Shown piece by piece: positions 1 to 8,726 of a stretch of 64,000 bases of DNA (position 1 is the first letter of the stretch; each line of letters opens with the position of its first letter). Source of the stretch: Pukyongia sp963768085 (GTDB taxonomy: Bacteria; Bacteroidota; Bacteroidia; Flavobacteriales; Flavobacteriaceae); assembly GCA_963768085.1 (NCBI GenBank), contig CAVYGO010000003.1, forward strand, positions 1,116,001 to 1,180,000. The letters run 5' to 3'. The position numbers were made by a program, and so were the translations under genes. A model generated the notes under the pieces. It was not told the origin of the DNA, made no database searches, and saw nothing but the letters and a program-made list of their open reading frames with translations.

Positions 1-84
1 AGAATTGAGTGTTTATACGAGAATTGGAAATTGGAGATGATTAATTTACCGCTCGACCAACAATAAACAACGGAAACAATTTCG

Positions 85-92
85 TAAGTTTG
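85..92 (+). promoter_or_regulatory. Candidate -7 promoter box for the aminotransferase-galE operon
   Basis: The bases TAAGTTTG match the Bacteroidota -7 consensus TAnnTTTG and lie 24 bases before the preferred ATG at 117. No good -33 TTTG was found at the usual distance, so support is partial. The box overlaps an upstream in-frame TTG, which argues that translation starts at 117 rather than at 90. Bases 1-84 hold no gene I can recognise. Confidence 0.4.
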
Positions 93-116
93 ACAACAAA
101 AATTTTCTTCGAGACA

Positions 117-1277
117 ATGCGAAAAATTCAAATGGTAGACCTTAAGGGTCAATATGAAAAGATCAAGGATCGCGTAGACCAATCCTTACTAGAAGTAGTG
201 GAGTCCACGGCTTTTATAAACGGACCCGAAGTTCACCAGTTTCAGAAGGAGCTTGAAGAATACCTGGGAGTAAAGCATGTGATCCCCTGTGCGAATGGAA
301 CCGATGCCCTGCAAATAGCTATGATGGGCCTGGGTCTGAAACCGGGAGATGAGGTTATTACAGCCGATTTCACTTTTGCGGCTACCGTCGAGGTTATTGC
401 ATTGTTAGGATTAACTCCGGTCCTTGTTGATGTGGATCCTGTAAATTTCAATATTGATGTAGAAGAAATTCGAAAAGCTATCACGCCTAAAACGAAAGCT
501 ATTGTTCCTGTACATTTGTTCGGTTTATCGGCAGCCATGGATGAGATCATGGCATTGGCGGACGCACATGACTTATATGTAATAGAGGATAATGCCCAGG
601 GAATAGGAGCAACGCATACGTCCAAAGACGGATCGAAGACAAAGGCCGGTGTTATTGGCCACGTGGCTTCCACCTCTTTCTTTCCATCCAAGAATTTAGG
701 ATGCTATGGTGATGGTGGAGCGATTTTTACCAATGATGATGACCTGGCTCATACCATCCGCGGGATCGTTAATCACGGAATGTATGTGCGATATCATCAC
801 GATGTGGTAGGTGTGAACTCCAGGCTGGATTCATTACAGGCTGCCGTGCTTAGAGCAAAACTACCGCAGTTGGATGCTTATAACCAGGCACGCCAAAATG
901 CAGCCAGGAAATATACCGCCGCCTTTACAGGGATAGAAAATATTATTACCCCCACAGGGTCTTGTGATGCAGGGAATTCAATTTGTGATACCTGCGATTG
1001 TCATGTTTTTCATCAATACACACTTAGGGTTCTAAATACAGACCGCGATGCGCTCGTTCAACATTTGAATGATAATGGAATCCCTTGTGGTGTCTATTAC
1101 CCCATACCCCTGCACTTGCAGAAGGCCTACCTCGATGAGCGCTATAAAGAAGAAAATTTTAAAGTCACCAATCAGTTGGTTAAGGAGGTGATCTCACTTC
1201 CTATGCATACTGAACTGGACGATGAGCAGATCGATTTCATTACAAATATGGTTATTAACTTCGTGAACAGCCAATGA
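117..1277 (+). CDS. DegT/DnrJ/EryC1/StrS family sugar aminotransferase
   Basis: This is a PLP-dependent aminotransferase of the DegT/DnrJ/EryC1/StrS family, which transfers an amino group to a nucleotide-linked keto-sugar for O-antigen or capsule synthesis. From the ATG at 117 the protein has 386 residues, normal for the family. Visible landmarks are the cofactor-binding ANGTDAL stretch near residue 60, the VIEDNAQ aspartate motif, and the Schiff-base lysine in FFPSKNLG at about residue 192. An in-frame TTG at 90 would add nine residues, but MRKIQMVDLKGQY looks like the natural N-terminus. The stop overlaps the galE start (ATGA), so the two genes are translationally coupled. Four cysteines in the pattern C-x6-C-x2-C-x-C around residues 283-295 form an insertion of unknown role. 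The exact sugar substrate cannot be read from the sequence. Confidence 0.88.
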   Translation: MRKIQMVDLKGQYEKIKDRVDQSLLEVVESTAFINGPEVHQFQKELEEYLGVKHVIPCANGTDALQIAMMGLGLKPGDEVITADFTFAATVEVIALLGLTPVLVDVDPVNFNIDVEEIRKAITPKTKAIVPVHLFGLSAAMDEIMALADAHDLYVIEDNAQGIGATHTSKDGSKTKAGVIGHVASTSFFPSKNLGCYGDGGAIFTNDDDLAHTIRGIVNHGMYVRYHHDVVGVNSRLDSLQAAVLRAKLPQLDAYNQARQNAARKYTAAFTGIENIITPTGSCDAGNSICDTCDCHVFHQYTLRVLNTDRDALVQHLNDNGIPCGVYYPIPLHLQKAYLDERYKEENFKVTNQLVKEVISLPMHTELDDEQIDFITNMVINFVNSQ

Positions 1278-2296
1278 AGAGTATCCTCGTTACAGGAGGC
1301 CTTGGATATATAGGCTCGCATACCGTTGTCGAGTTACAGGCGGCTGGCTTTAAGGTGGTCATCATCGACAATCTGTCGAATGCCTCTATGGATGTGCTTG
1401 ACGGCATCACAGCCATCACGGGCCTGCGCCCCGATATTGAAATCCTGGATCTGCGTGAAAAAGATACTGTAAAGGCCTTTTTCAATGACTACGATGATAT
1501 TGAGGGGATTATCCATTTTGCAGCTAGTAAGGCTGTTGGTGAAAGTGTTGAGAACCCCTTATTGTATTACGAGAACAATGTAGGAACCCTGGTATATTTA
1601 CTTCAGGAATGCCGGAACCGTGGAATTGATAATTTTATTTTTAGTTCTTCCTGCACGGTATATGGTCAGCCGGATACTTTACCGATCAAGGAGGACGCCC
1701 CGATAAAGGCAGCACTTTCTCCTTATGGAAATACCAAACAGATAAGTGAAGAGATCATAGCGGATATTTGCGAGGTTTCTTCTATACGTTCCATATCACT
1801 TCGCTATTTTAATCCTATAGGGGCACATGAATCTGCTGAGATTGGAGAATTACCCATCGGGATACCTCAGAACCTGGTGCCTTACATTACGCAAACTGCC
1901 TCAGGTTTGCGCGATCAGTTATCTGTCTTCGGAAATGATTATCCTACGGAAGATGGCAGTTGTATCAGAGATTATATTCATATTGTCGATCTGGCAAAAG
2001 CTCATGTAATTGCATTGCAGCGGCTGCTTTCAGAAAAGAATTATGAGCCCTTCGAAATTTATAACGTGGGTACCGGTAAAGGAAGTTCGGTACTAGAGGT
2101 GATCCATGCTTTCGAACTGGTTATCGGCCAACCCCTGAACTACAAGATCGTGGATCGACGTCCGGGAGATGTGATATCGGTATACGCTAACACCGATAAG
2201 GCCAATGAGGTTCTGGGCTGGAAGGCAGAGAAGACCTTAGAAGAAGCACTGGCTTCTGCCTGGGCCTGGGAAAAGAAATTACGCAGGATGGATTAA
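1274..2296 (+). CDS. galE: UDP-glucose 4-epimerase
   Basis: GalE interconverts UDP-glucose and UDP-galactose using tightly bound NAD, feeding the Leloir pathway and polysaccharide precursors in the cytoplasm. The 340-residue length is normal. The N-terminal Rossmann motif GGLGYIG (residues 8-14), the catalytic serine region SSSCTVYG (about 124-131) and the Y-x3-K pair YGNTK (Tyr151, Lys155) are all present, followed by the substrate-domain motif RYFNPIGAH. The start ATG overlaps the stop of the upstream sugar aminotransferase, so both are probably made from one message for a surface-sugar pathway. UDP-GlcNAc epimerase activity cannot be excluded. Confidence 0.93.
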   Translation: MKSILVTGGLGYIGSHTVVELQAAGFKVVIIDNLSNASMDVLDGITAITGLRPDIEILDLREKDTVKAFFNDYDDIEGIIHFAASKAVGESVENPLLYYENNVGTLVYLLQECRNRGIDNFIFSSSCTVYGQPDTLPIKEDAPIKAALSPYGNTKQISEEIIADICEVSSIRSISLRYFNPIGAHESAEIGELPIGIPQNLVPYITQTASGLRDQLSVFGNDYPTEDGSCIRDYIHIVDLAKAHVIALQRLLSEKNYEPFEIYNVGTGKGSSVLEVIHAFELVIGQPLNYKIVDRRPGDVISVYANTDKANEVLGWKAEKTLEEALASAWAWEKKLRRMD

Positions 2297-2356
2297 TCCC
2301 ATGAAGTATTTACTCAATCTGACGTCACCCGAAAAAAACAAAATCTTCTGGACGAA

Positions 2357-3239
2357 CTATAATTCGGCTTTCCCCGTCTCTACCGAACGATCGATCTTTC
2401 GCATCAATCCCTGAAGTACATTGCCAGGCCCTACTTCTATAAACGAAGTTGCACCATCTTTGATCATATTCTGCATACTCTGGGTCCATTTAACCGGTGC
2501 GGTTAACTGAAGCATCAGGTTCTTTTTTATTTCCGATGGATCTGTGACGGCAGTGGTGCTTACATTTTGATACACTGGGCATGCGGGTGCACTGAATTGT
2601 GTGGCCTCAATAGCTGCAGCAAGTTCTTCGCGGGCAGGTTCCATTAACGGACTATGGAAAGCGCCGCCAACGGGTAATAACAGGGCACGACGGGCTCCTG
2701 CCTCGGTTAGTGATTCGCAGGCATTATTTACTGCTTCGATCTCTCCGCTTATTACCAATTGCCCCGGGCAGTTGTAATTAGCAGGAACAACAATTCCAGA
2801 CTGTCTCCTCACAAATTCTTTCTACTACATCATCGTCCAGACCTAATACTGCAGCCATGGTTGATGGCTGCAATTCACAGGCTTTTTGCATCGCCTGTGC
2901 TCGTTTGGATACCAGAGAGAGTCCGTCACTAAATGCCAGTGTACTGTTAGCAACCAGTGCCGAAAGTTCTCCCAGTGAATGACCGGCGACCATATCGGGT
3001 TGAAAAGCAGTTCCCATTACTTCAGCCAGGATGGTGGAATGAAGAAAAATTGCAGGTTGGGTCACCTTCGTTTCCTTTAGTTCTTCGGCAGAGCCTTCGA
3101 ACATGATCTTAGTGATCTCGAAACCTAGTATATCATTGGCCTGCTCGAACAGGTCTTTTGCTTTTTCTGAATTTTCATAAAGATCAAGCCCCATTCCTGT
3201 GAATTGGGCTCCTTGTCCGGGAAATAAATATGCTTTCAT
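2357..3239 (-). CDS. fabD: ACP S-malonyltransferase, reading frame interrupted by a one-base indel
   Basis: FabD loads malonyl groups from CoA onto acyl carrier protein for fatty acid synthesis. The N-terminal part (3239 to about 2805) carries FPGQGAQ and the nucleophile elbow GHSLGE (Ser88). The C-terminal part, in another frame (about 2800 to 2357), carries VVPANYNCPGQLVISG and GGAFHSPLM with the catalytic histidine. The frames switch near 2795-2808; removing one base in GAGACAGTC restores a continuous protein of about 293 residues, the normal FabD length. As it stands the upstream frame ends in TAA after a short nonsense tail. FabD is normally essential, so a sequencing error is more likely than a true pseudogene. 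It is the last gene of the minus-strand 2TM-folA-kinase group. Confidence 0.85.
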
Positions 3240-3278
3240 TTGCTGCTTTTGGTTGTGGCTACAAAAATAATCTTTTAT

Positions 3279-4124
3279 TTATGAATATCGAGATATGGCA
3301 GCACGTACCTGCCCTAAATATCCCGCTCCAAAGAGGTTGAGGTGAACCAATAGATAATACAACTGCCATAGCGTTACCCGTTCTTTCCAGCCTGATTCCA
3401 GGGAAAATTCTTCCTGGTATTCCGAAAATACTTCCGAAGGAAATCCGCCAAAAAGCTGCATCATGGCCAGATCCATCTCGCGGTGTGAATAAGAAACCGA
3501 TGGATCTATCAATACGGGAAGACCGTTCTCATCAACCATATAGTTGCCATTCCATAGATCACCATGTATCAGAGCCGGAGGTTCATTCGGAATGATGTCT
3601 GAAACGGTTTTGAAGAAATGTGTGAGATCCTCGGTGAGATGACCTTTTTGACGCGCCAGGTTTATCTGTGGCCTCAGGCGTTCCTCCGTGTAGAAATCGG
3701 AAGCTTTAATAGTGAAAGCGTTCGACTGGAACAGGCTTCCTATATAATTATTGTGTTTCCATCCGTATAGATCGGTAGTATGCCGATGCAGTCGGGCCAG
3801 CTTAGTTCCAAATTCATTCCAGAAATCAGCAGTTTTATTTCCAGGCTGAATATATTCCAGGAGAAGATATGAAGTATTGTCTATTTCTCCCTGGGTGATA
3901 ACTTCTGGTATCCTGAAAGTGTTGGTGGTAGCTAGTAACTCAAGTCCGGCTTTTTCTGTTTCGAACATTTTTGGAAAGCGATCCGCATTGTTGATCTTAA
4001 CCACATAATTTTTTGGAGTTGTCTGTAGAAGGTAGACGTCATTAATATCTCCTCCTGTAAGCGATTTTACTCCTTTCAGTTTGAGGGAATGTACTTCTGC
4101 TATCGATCGAATAGTAGCTTCCAC
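3279..4124 (-). CDS. Fructosamine kinase family protein
   Basis: The protein belongs to the fructosamine-3-kinase/ketosamine kinase family, which phosphorylates sugar moieties on glycated amines so that they break down. Its 281 residues match the family length. Visible are the glycine-rich loop SLTGGDINDVYLL near residue 22, the ATP-binding lysine in YVVKINNA, the catalytic loop LIHGDLWNGN and the metal-binding segment LIDPSVSYSHREMDLAM. It starts three bases after the folA stop, so it is co-transcribed with folA. The physiological substrate is unknown; a protein-repair role is inferred only from the family. Confidence 0.85.
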   Translation of the reverse strand: MEATIRSIAEVHSLKLKGVKSLTGGDINDVYLLQTTPKNYVVKINNADRFPKMFETEKAGLELLATTNTFRIPEVITQGEIDNTSYLLLEYIQPGNKTADFWNEFGTKLARLHRHTTDLYGWKHNNYIGSLFQSNAFTIKASDFYTEERLRPQINLARQKGHLTEDLTHFFKTVSDIIPNEPPALIHGDLWNGNYMVDENGLPVLIDPSVSYSHREMDLAMMQLFGGFPSEVFSEYQEEFSLESGWKERVTLWQLYYLLVHLNLFGAGYLGQVRAAISRYS

Positions 4125-4127
4125 GTT

Positions 4128-4616
4128 TTATTCAGACTTCCGCACCCAGGTCTCATAGGTAAATGCATAGTCATGCCTGTCGTCTATGGGGTGGTAATGT
4201 TCCTCCGCGAGTTCCCAGTCATTCTCGGGAATATCGGGAAAAAAAGTATCCGCATCGAAGGTACCGTGAACTCTTGTGAGTTCGATTTTCGTTGCTATGT
4301 CCATGCCCTGAGCATAGATTTCTCCTCCGCCGATAATAAAGGGCTGAGGATCAGGGGCCGACCTTTCTATGGCTTCTTCAATAGAATGAACTACTGAAAC
4401 ATCCTCGGCTGTATATTCGCCATTCCGGCTTACTACGATATGTGTTCTGTCAGGCAGCGGACCGGGAAAGGATTCGAAAGTCTTCCTGCCCATTATAATA
4501 TGATGTCCCGTAGTTAGTTGTTTGAATCTTCGGAAATCATCCGGCAGGTGCCAGACAAGCATGTTGTTCAATCCTAATTCGTTGTTTTCGCCAGCGGCGG
4601 CAATCATTGTTATCAT
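4128..4616 (-). CDS. folA: Dihydrofolate reductase
   Basis: DHFR reduces dihydrofolate to tetrahydrofolate with NADPH, regenerating the cofactor consumed by thymidylate synthase, which lies 5 kb away on the same strand. The 162-residue protein opens with a typical IAAAGENNELGLNN loop, followed by WHLPDDFRRFK containing the catalytic acidic residue (Asp26), HHIIMGRKTFES and the NADPH-binding FIIGGGEIYAQ. Its ATG overlaps the stop of the upstream 2TM gene, indicating translational coupling, and the fructosamine-kinase-like gene follows after three bases. Confidence 0.95.
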   Translation of the reverse strand: MITMIAAAGENNELGLNNMLVWHLPDDFRRFKQLTTGHHIIMGRKTFESFPGPLPDRTHIVVSRNGEYTAEDVSVVHSIEEAIERSAPDPQPFIIGGGEIYAQGMDIATKIELTRVHGTFDADTFFPDIPENDWELAEEHYHPIDDRHDYAFTYETWVRKSE

Positions 4617-5041
4617 TCTGTTTCCTGGGATGTGGGGTTTTGATTTCCGTTTTTTTTTACTTCTTCCTTCGGAAGTAGCAGTTCGCCATCAACTTCTTTT
4701 CGAAGTTCGGCGATGCGCTTACTTTGTTTGTCTTTGAGGCGTTCGAGTTGTTTATCTTCCCATTCCTTCCCCATGAATTTATTCATCACAAACACATTGA
4801 AGAGGTGAATAAGGAAAAGGAAAGCCCAGATCAGGATAACCCAGACAAACCAATTTTTTATAAAGAACTCATCGCCTAATCCCAGAACCGGATTAATAAT
4901 AATAAGTAGCACAGAACCCGCAAGAAAAATGATGAAGTGTCGCATCAGGCGTTTTTTCTGAACGATCCTTTTTCTGGCATATTCGTACTGCAGTCGTTGC
5001 TCGTGATCTAATCCTTCCGTTTTTTTGTTTTTTGAAAACAT
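4613..5041 (-). CDS. 2TM domain-containing membrane protein
   Basis: This is a small inner-membrane protein of the 2TM-domain type common in Bacteroidota. From the preferred ATG at 5041 it has 142 residues: a charged N-terminal stretch (EQRLQYEYARKRIVQKK), two hydrophobic helices (about residues 34-52 and 64-84) and a highly charged, probably coiled-coil C-terminal tail rich in Lys and Glu. An upstream in-frame ATG at 5104 would overlap the start of the divergent gene at 5103 and adds residues unlike the family, so it is disfavoured. The function of 2TM proteins is unknown. The gene heads the folA group and its stop overlaps the folA start. Confidence 0.75.
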   Translation of the reverse strand: MFSKNKKTEGLDHEQRLQYEYARKRIVQKKRLMRHFIIFLAGSVLLIIINPVLGLGDEFFIKNWFVWVILIWAFLFLIHLFNVFVMNKFMGKEWEDKQLERLKDKQSKRIAELRKEVDGELLLPKEEVKKNGNQNPTSQETE

Positions 5042-5102
5042 GCTGACTACTTTTAGGCTATTGTAAAAATATTGAAAATTCACGGGTTTCTCAACGCACT
5101 TC

Positions 5103-6182
5103 ATGGAAGATTTTAGAAAAGAATTTCCTGTTATTAAAGATTATACCTACCTCAATACAGCCTCCTGTGGTTTATTATCAAGATCCTTGGTGCATTGGAG
5201 GCACGAACACGACATTAATTTAATGGAAGGAGGGAGTATCTTCAGGGACACCCATAAGCAACATATCAGAGAGATCCGGGCCACATTGGCCGATTTTTTT
5301 TCAACTTCAGAAGATACAGTGGCTTTGGTGCCCAATTTTTCCTTCGGAATGAATGTGATCCTCGAAGGATTGCCAAAAGGCCTTAAAGTATTGTTGCTAA
5401 ATGGCGATTATCCCTCCATAAATTGGCCGGTGGAGTTTCGGGATTTTGAGGTATGCTATGCCGCCATTGACAAGAACCTTGAGGATAATATCGAACGGGC
5501 CATCGCTGAGCATCGCCCCGATATATTTGCCTTCAGCTATGTGCAATACATCAGTGGTATCATGATGGATCCCGAATTTTTAGGTCGGTTAAAAGCCTAC
5601 CATCCAGAGTTATTGTTAATTGCGGATGCCACTCAATTCCTGGGGACTACTAATTTTAGTTTTTCTGAAAGCCCGATAGACGTAATCGGTACAAGTGGTT
5701 ATAAATGGTTGCTGGCGGGCTATGGAAACGGTTTATTTTTGATCAAACCTGAAGCCCAGGCACGGATTCATCTTAGGACCATTGGCTTTAATTCGGCGGA
5801 TGCTTCCTTCGGGAAAAGAGATGAAATTAGTTTTGTGGGCCACATGGAACCTGGACATCAGGATACTTTAAACTATGGAAGTTTAGGAGAATCTGTGGCT
5901 TTCCTTTCAAAAGTTGGGATGAATAATATTGAAGCGCATCTCATTTCAATTATTGAGAAGGCAAAAGCTGAATTCAGCAAAAGGGATCTTCTAGACGAGT
6001 CGGTGGTTCACAGGGAAAGGCATTCAACGATATTCAATATAAAGGGTGATAAGGAATTATTTGAAAAGTTGAAGGCCAATAATATCATTTGTTCCTTGCG
6101 CGGTAAGGGAATCCGTGTAAGTTTTCATTTTTACAATTCGATGAACGATCTTGATAAATTGCTGTCTGTGATAGACGGTTAA
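5103..6182 (+). CDS. Class V aminotransferase-like PLP enzyme, candidate ergothioneine C-S lyase
   Basis: The protein is a PLP enzyme of the aminotransferase class V fold, which includes cysteine desulfurases, kynureninase-like lyases and isopenicillin epimerases. Its 359 residues contain the cofactor aspartate in IADATQF (Asp175), the Schiff-base lysine in TSGYKWLLAGYG (Lys201) and an N-terminal YLNTASCG motif typical of the class. It is transcribed toward the DUF427-egtD-egtB genes; its stop abuts the DUF427 stop with no gap. Class V lyases perform the last step of ergothioneine synthesis (EgtE, hercynylcysteine sulfoxide lyase), so the context makes EgtE an attractive inference. Sequence alone does not prove it, and a cysteine-desulfurase-like role is the alternative. 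Confidence 0.72.
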   Translation: MEDFRKEFPVIKDYTYLNTASCGLLSRSLVHWRHEHDINLMEGGSIFRDTHKQHIREIRATLADFFSTSEDTVALVPNFSFGMNVILEGLPKGLKVLLLNGDYPSINWPVEFRDFEVCYAAIDKNLEDNIERAIAEHRPDIFAFSYVQYISGIMMDPEFLGRLKAYHPELLLIADATQFLGTTNFSFSESPIDVIGTSGYKWLLAGYGNGLFLIKPEAQARIHLRTIGFNSADASFGKRDEISFVGHMEPGHQDTLNYGSLGESVAFLSKVGMNNIEAHLISIIEKAKAEFSKRDLLDESVVHRERHSTIFNIKGDKELFEKLKANNIICSLRGKGIRVSFHFYNSMNDLDKLLSVIDG

Positions 6183-6464
6183 TCACTGGGTTATTTCGAC
6201 ACCCTTCCAAAACGCTACGTAACCTTCAATAGGCTTGGCGGCATGACTTGTTTCCGGATAGTACCAGGCAGCATCCGTATTTTCATCTCCATTAACGATT
6301 AGGGTGTAGTAAGAAGCTACGCCTTTCCAGGGACAACGCGTATGAGTGTCACTTCCTTTAAAGAATTCTTTCTGTATTGATTCTGGCGGGAAATAGTGGT
6401 TATTCTCAATAACGACGGTATCATTACTTTCGGCGATAACTTGGTTGTTCCAGATTGCTTTCAT
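6183..6464 (-). CDS. DUF427 domain-containing protein
   Basis: A 93-residue cytoplasmic protein matching the DUF427 (beta-tent) family along its full length. The family signature is seen in CPWKGVASYY, in AAWYYPET and in the terminal GYVAFWKGVEI stretch. No enzymatic activity is established for the family as far as I know. It lies 27 bases downstream of egtD on the same strand, so it is probably part of the ergothioneine transcript. It ends flush against the convergent class V aminotransferase gene. Confidence 0.85.
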   Translation of the reverse strand: MKAIWNNQVIAESNDTVVIENNHYFPPESIQKEFFKGSDTHTRCPWKGVASYYTLIVNGDENTDAAWYYPETSHAAKPIEGYVAFWKGVEITQ

Positions 6465-6491
6465 ATGGTGTGTGTGCGTATGTTTGTATTT

Positions 6492-7463
6492 TTATTTTCT
6501 TCGGAATACATAATCTTTATAATAATTCCTGCTATCGGAAAAAGATGTTACTATGGATAAGCCGGATTCTTCTGCCAGCCATTTTATAATCTTATCATCA
6601 TATTTTTGAGATATTTCCGTATGTATGGTCTCCCAGGCATCAAAATGCACGGTTAGGTCAATAGCTTCAATATAAACGGTCATATCCTCGGTAGCTACTA
6701 AGTAGCTCTTGGCCATACCCGATTCGGGGTCGTAAACCTCCCAGTGTTTAAACGTATCAATGTTAAAATTTCCGCCTAGTTCATTATTTATACGATGTAG
6801 CAGGTTCTTATTAAACTCGGCCGTAATACCTTTTGGGTCATTATATGCATCTAAAATAGCTTGTGGATTTTTTTTCTGATCGAATCCCATCAGAATCAGA
6901 TCTCCTTCATTCATCGTATCTTTCAAGTGCGATAGAAAATCGATCGCTCTTGGATGAAGCAGGTTTCCAATATTAGATCCCAAAACCATGATCACTTTTT
7001 TCCGCTGGTCGAATTGATGGAGTCTTTCCAGTACTTCAAAATATTCTCCTTCTTCCCCATCGACCTGAACTTTCGGAAGTTCCTCGTTTAGGGATTTGGT
7101 GAGCGAATCGATAGCGTTCTGACTAATATCGATAGGCTTATAGACAAAGTTGAAATTTTGATCTGATAGATAAGAGAGTAATACTTTGGTTTTCTTCCCA
7201 TCGCCGGCACCCAATTCTATCAGGTCGAAGCCGTTACCATTCCCTTGAAAAAGTTTAGCTATAACATCTTTATGTTCGGATAAAATTTCAAACTCGCAGT
7301 TGGTAAGATAATACTCGTCCAGCTCCATGATCTCCTGAAAAAGTTTATCACCCCGCTTGTCATATATATAACGGGACAATAAATATTTTGGAAAAGCCGT
7401 CATGCCCGTATAGACATCTCTTTTAAAAGAAGTATTCAAAATAGTTTCGGTGATAGTGTTCAT
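6492..7463 (-). CDS. egtD: L-histidine N(alpha)-methyltransferase
   Basis: EgtD trimethylates histidine with S-adenosylmethionine to give hercynine, the first step of ergothioneine synthesis. The 323-residue length is standard for the family. The SAM-binding motif ELGAGDGKKTKVLL near residue 82, the VLGSNIGNL segment and the DLILMGFDQKK segment are typical of this methyltransferase family, and ATEDMTVYIEAIDL precedes the C-terminal domain. It lies 16 bases downstream of egtB on the same strand, which supports pathway assignment. Confidence 0.92.
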   Translation of the reverse strand: MNTITETILNTSFKRDVYTGMTAFPKYLLSRYIYDKRGDKLFQEIMELDEYYLTNCEFEILSEHKDVIAKLFQGNGNGFDLIELGAGDGKKTKVLLSYLSDQNFNFVYKPIDISQNAIDSLTKSLNEELPKVQVDGEEGEYFEVLERLHQFDQRKKVIMVLGSNIGNLLHPRAIDFLSHLKDTMNEGDLILMGFDQKKNPQAILDAYNDPKGITAEFNKNLLHRINNELGGNFNIDTFKHWEVYDPESGMAKSYLVATEDMTVYIEAIDLTVHFDAWETIHTEISQKYDDKIIKWLAEESGLSIVTSFSDSRNYYKDYVFRRK

Positions 7464-7479
7464 AAATGGATAGTCGTAA

Positions 7480-8643
7480 TTATTTAGCCAACCTTATGCC
7501 AGTAAATTGCCAGCGTAGATTTGTGTGAAAAAAGTTTCTATACGTGGGTCTTGTATGATGATCCGGTGTTGCCACAGAACCTCCGCGCAGCACTTTTTGA
7601 TTCACCATGAATTTACCATTGTATTCTCCTATGGCACCTTCTGGTTTAGCATACCCGGGATATGGTAGATACGCACTCTCCGTCCATTCCCAGCGATCTC
7701 CCCATTGGAAATACTGTTGCGCTGCTTCCCATTCGAACTCAGTGGGAAGGCGGCATTCTTTCCATTCGGCAAAGGCGAATGCTTCGAAATAGGAAATATG
7801 TGAAAGTGGCGCCTCGGGATCGATTTTTTGTAATCCGTTCAGGGTATAGTGATGCCAGGTATCATTAATTTTATGCCAATACATGGGTTGGGTGATTTTG
7901 TATTGCTGAACCCAGTCCCATCCTTCGGCATGCCAAAGTTTAAAATTCGTATATCCTCCCGCTTCAATGAAATCGATGAATTCACCGTGGGTAACAAGTT
8001 TATTCGAGATGCTGTATTCATGCAGAAACACCTTATGTCTTCCCAGCTCGTTGTCATAGCAAAATTCATCGGAAGCATGGCCTATTCCATAAATACCTTC
8101 CTCCATCAAGATCCATTCCTGTTCGTGTGAATTAATGGGGTTCTCATTAAATCCGTCGCTGTATTTTGGAAGAAGTGGATTGTTGCCCAGGATAAATTTT
8201 ATATCGGTAAGCAGGAGCTCCTGATGTTGTTTTTCATGGTGAATACCTATTTCAAGAATTGAAAGTATCTCCTCATCAATGGCATCCATAGCTAATAATT
8301 CCTTCAGCTCATTGGTTACATAATGCCTGTAATCATAGACCTTGGCAACACCGGGTCTGGATAAATTTCCACGATCGCTTCGTACCACCCTTTTACCTAC
8401 AGACTCATAGTAGCTGTTAAAAACAAAGGCAAAATCTTCATGAAAAACGCTGTAACCAGGTTTAAATGGTTTCAGGATAAACTCTTCAAAAAACCAGGTG
8501 GTATGTCCTAGATGCCATTTCGGTGGGGAAATATCAATTGCAGGTTGAACCACATAGTCCTCTATTTCCAGTGGTTTGCAGAGTGTTTCGGTATATTCTC
8601 TGGTTTCGAGAAAGAACGAAACCATATTTTTCGTACGGATCAT
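7480..8643 (-). CDS. egtB: Ergothioneine biosynthesis sulfoxide synthase EgtB
   Basis: EgtB is a mononuclear iron enzyme that joins hercynine to a thiol donor as a sulfoxide. The N-terminal DinB-like half has the likely iron ligands in HLGHTTWFFEE and in the HHEKQHQELL motif. The C-terminal half is a formylglycine-generating-enzyme fold with RLPTEFEWEAA, WGDRWEWTESAY and the closing TGIRLAK. The full form has 387 residues. The ATG at 8643 directly follows the U-tract of a hairpin; an internal ATG at 8625 is an equally plausible start. Co-directional egtD follows after 16 bases. Whether cysteine or gamma-glutamylcysteine is the sulfur donor cannot be decided by eye. Confidence 0.9.
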   Translation of the reverse strand: MIRTKNMVSFFLETREYTETLCKPLEIEDYVVQPAIDISPPKWHLGHTTWFFEEFILKPFKPGYSVFHEDFAFVFNSYYESVGKRVVRSDRGNLSRPGVAKVYDYRHYVTNELKELLAMDAIDEEILSILEIGIHHEKQHQELLLTDIKFILGNNPLLPKYSDGFNENPINSHEQEWILMEEGIYGIGHASDEFCYDNELGRHKVFLHEYSISNKLVTHGEFIDFIEAGGYTNFKLWHAEGWDWVQQYKITQPMYWHKINDTWHHYTLNGLQKIDPEAPLSHISYFEAFAFAEWKECRLPTEFEWEAAQQYFQWGDRWEWTESAYLPYPGYAKPEGAIGEYNGKFMVNQKVLRGGSVATPDHHTRPTYRNFFHTNLRWQFTGIRLAK

Positions 8644-8673
8644 AAAAAAAGAGTCGGAATTAATCTCCGACCC
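8644..8673 (-). terminator. Hairpin plus U-tract between a TonB-C-like gene and egtB
   Basis: On the minus strand an eight-pair stem (8666-8673 with 8651-8658, including one G-U pair) closes a seven-base loop and is followed by seven U residues. It lies downstream of the TonB-C-like gene ending at 8727 and is most simply that gene's intrinsic terminator. Its U-tract touches the first possible egtB ATG, so it could alternatively act as an attenuator in the egtB leader. Confidence 0.7.
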
Positions 8674-8726
8674 TTAAAGATACCAAAACAAATTTTTAAT
8701 TTTGTTTACGCTTTGTTAAAGCCATA

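Noticed and set aside
2795..2812. Programmed frameshift in fabD
   Set aside because: No slippery heptamer or downstream structure is visible, and other genes in the window carry similar single-base breaks.
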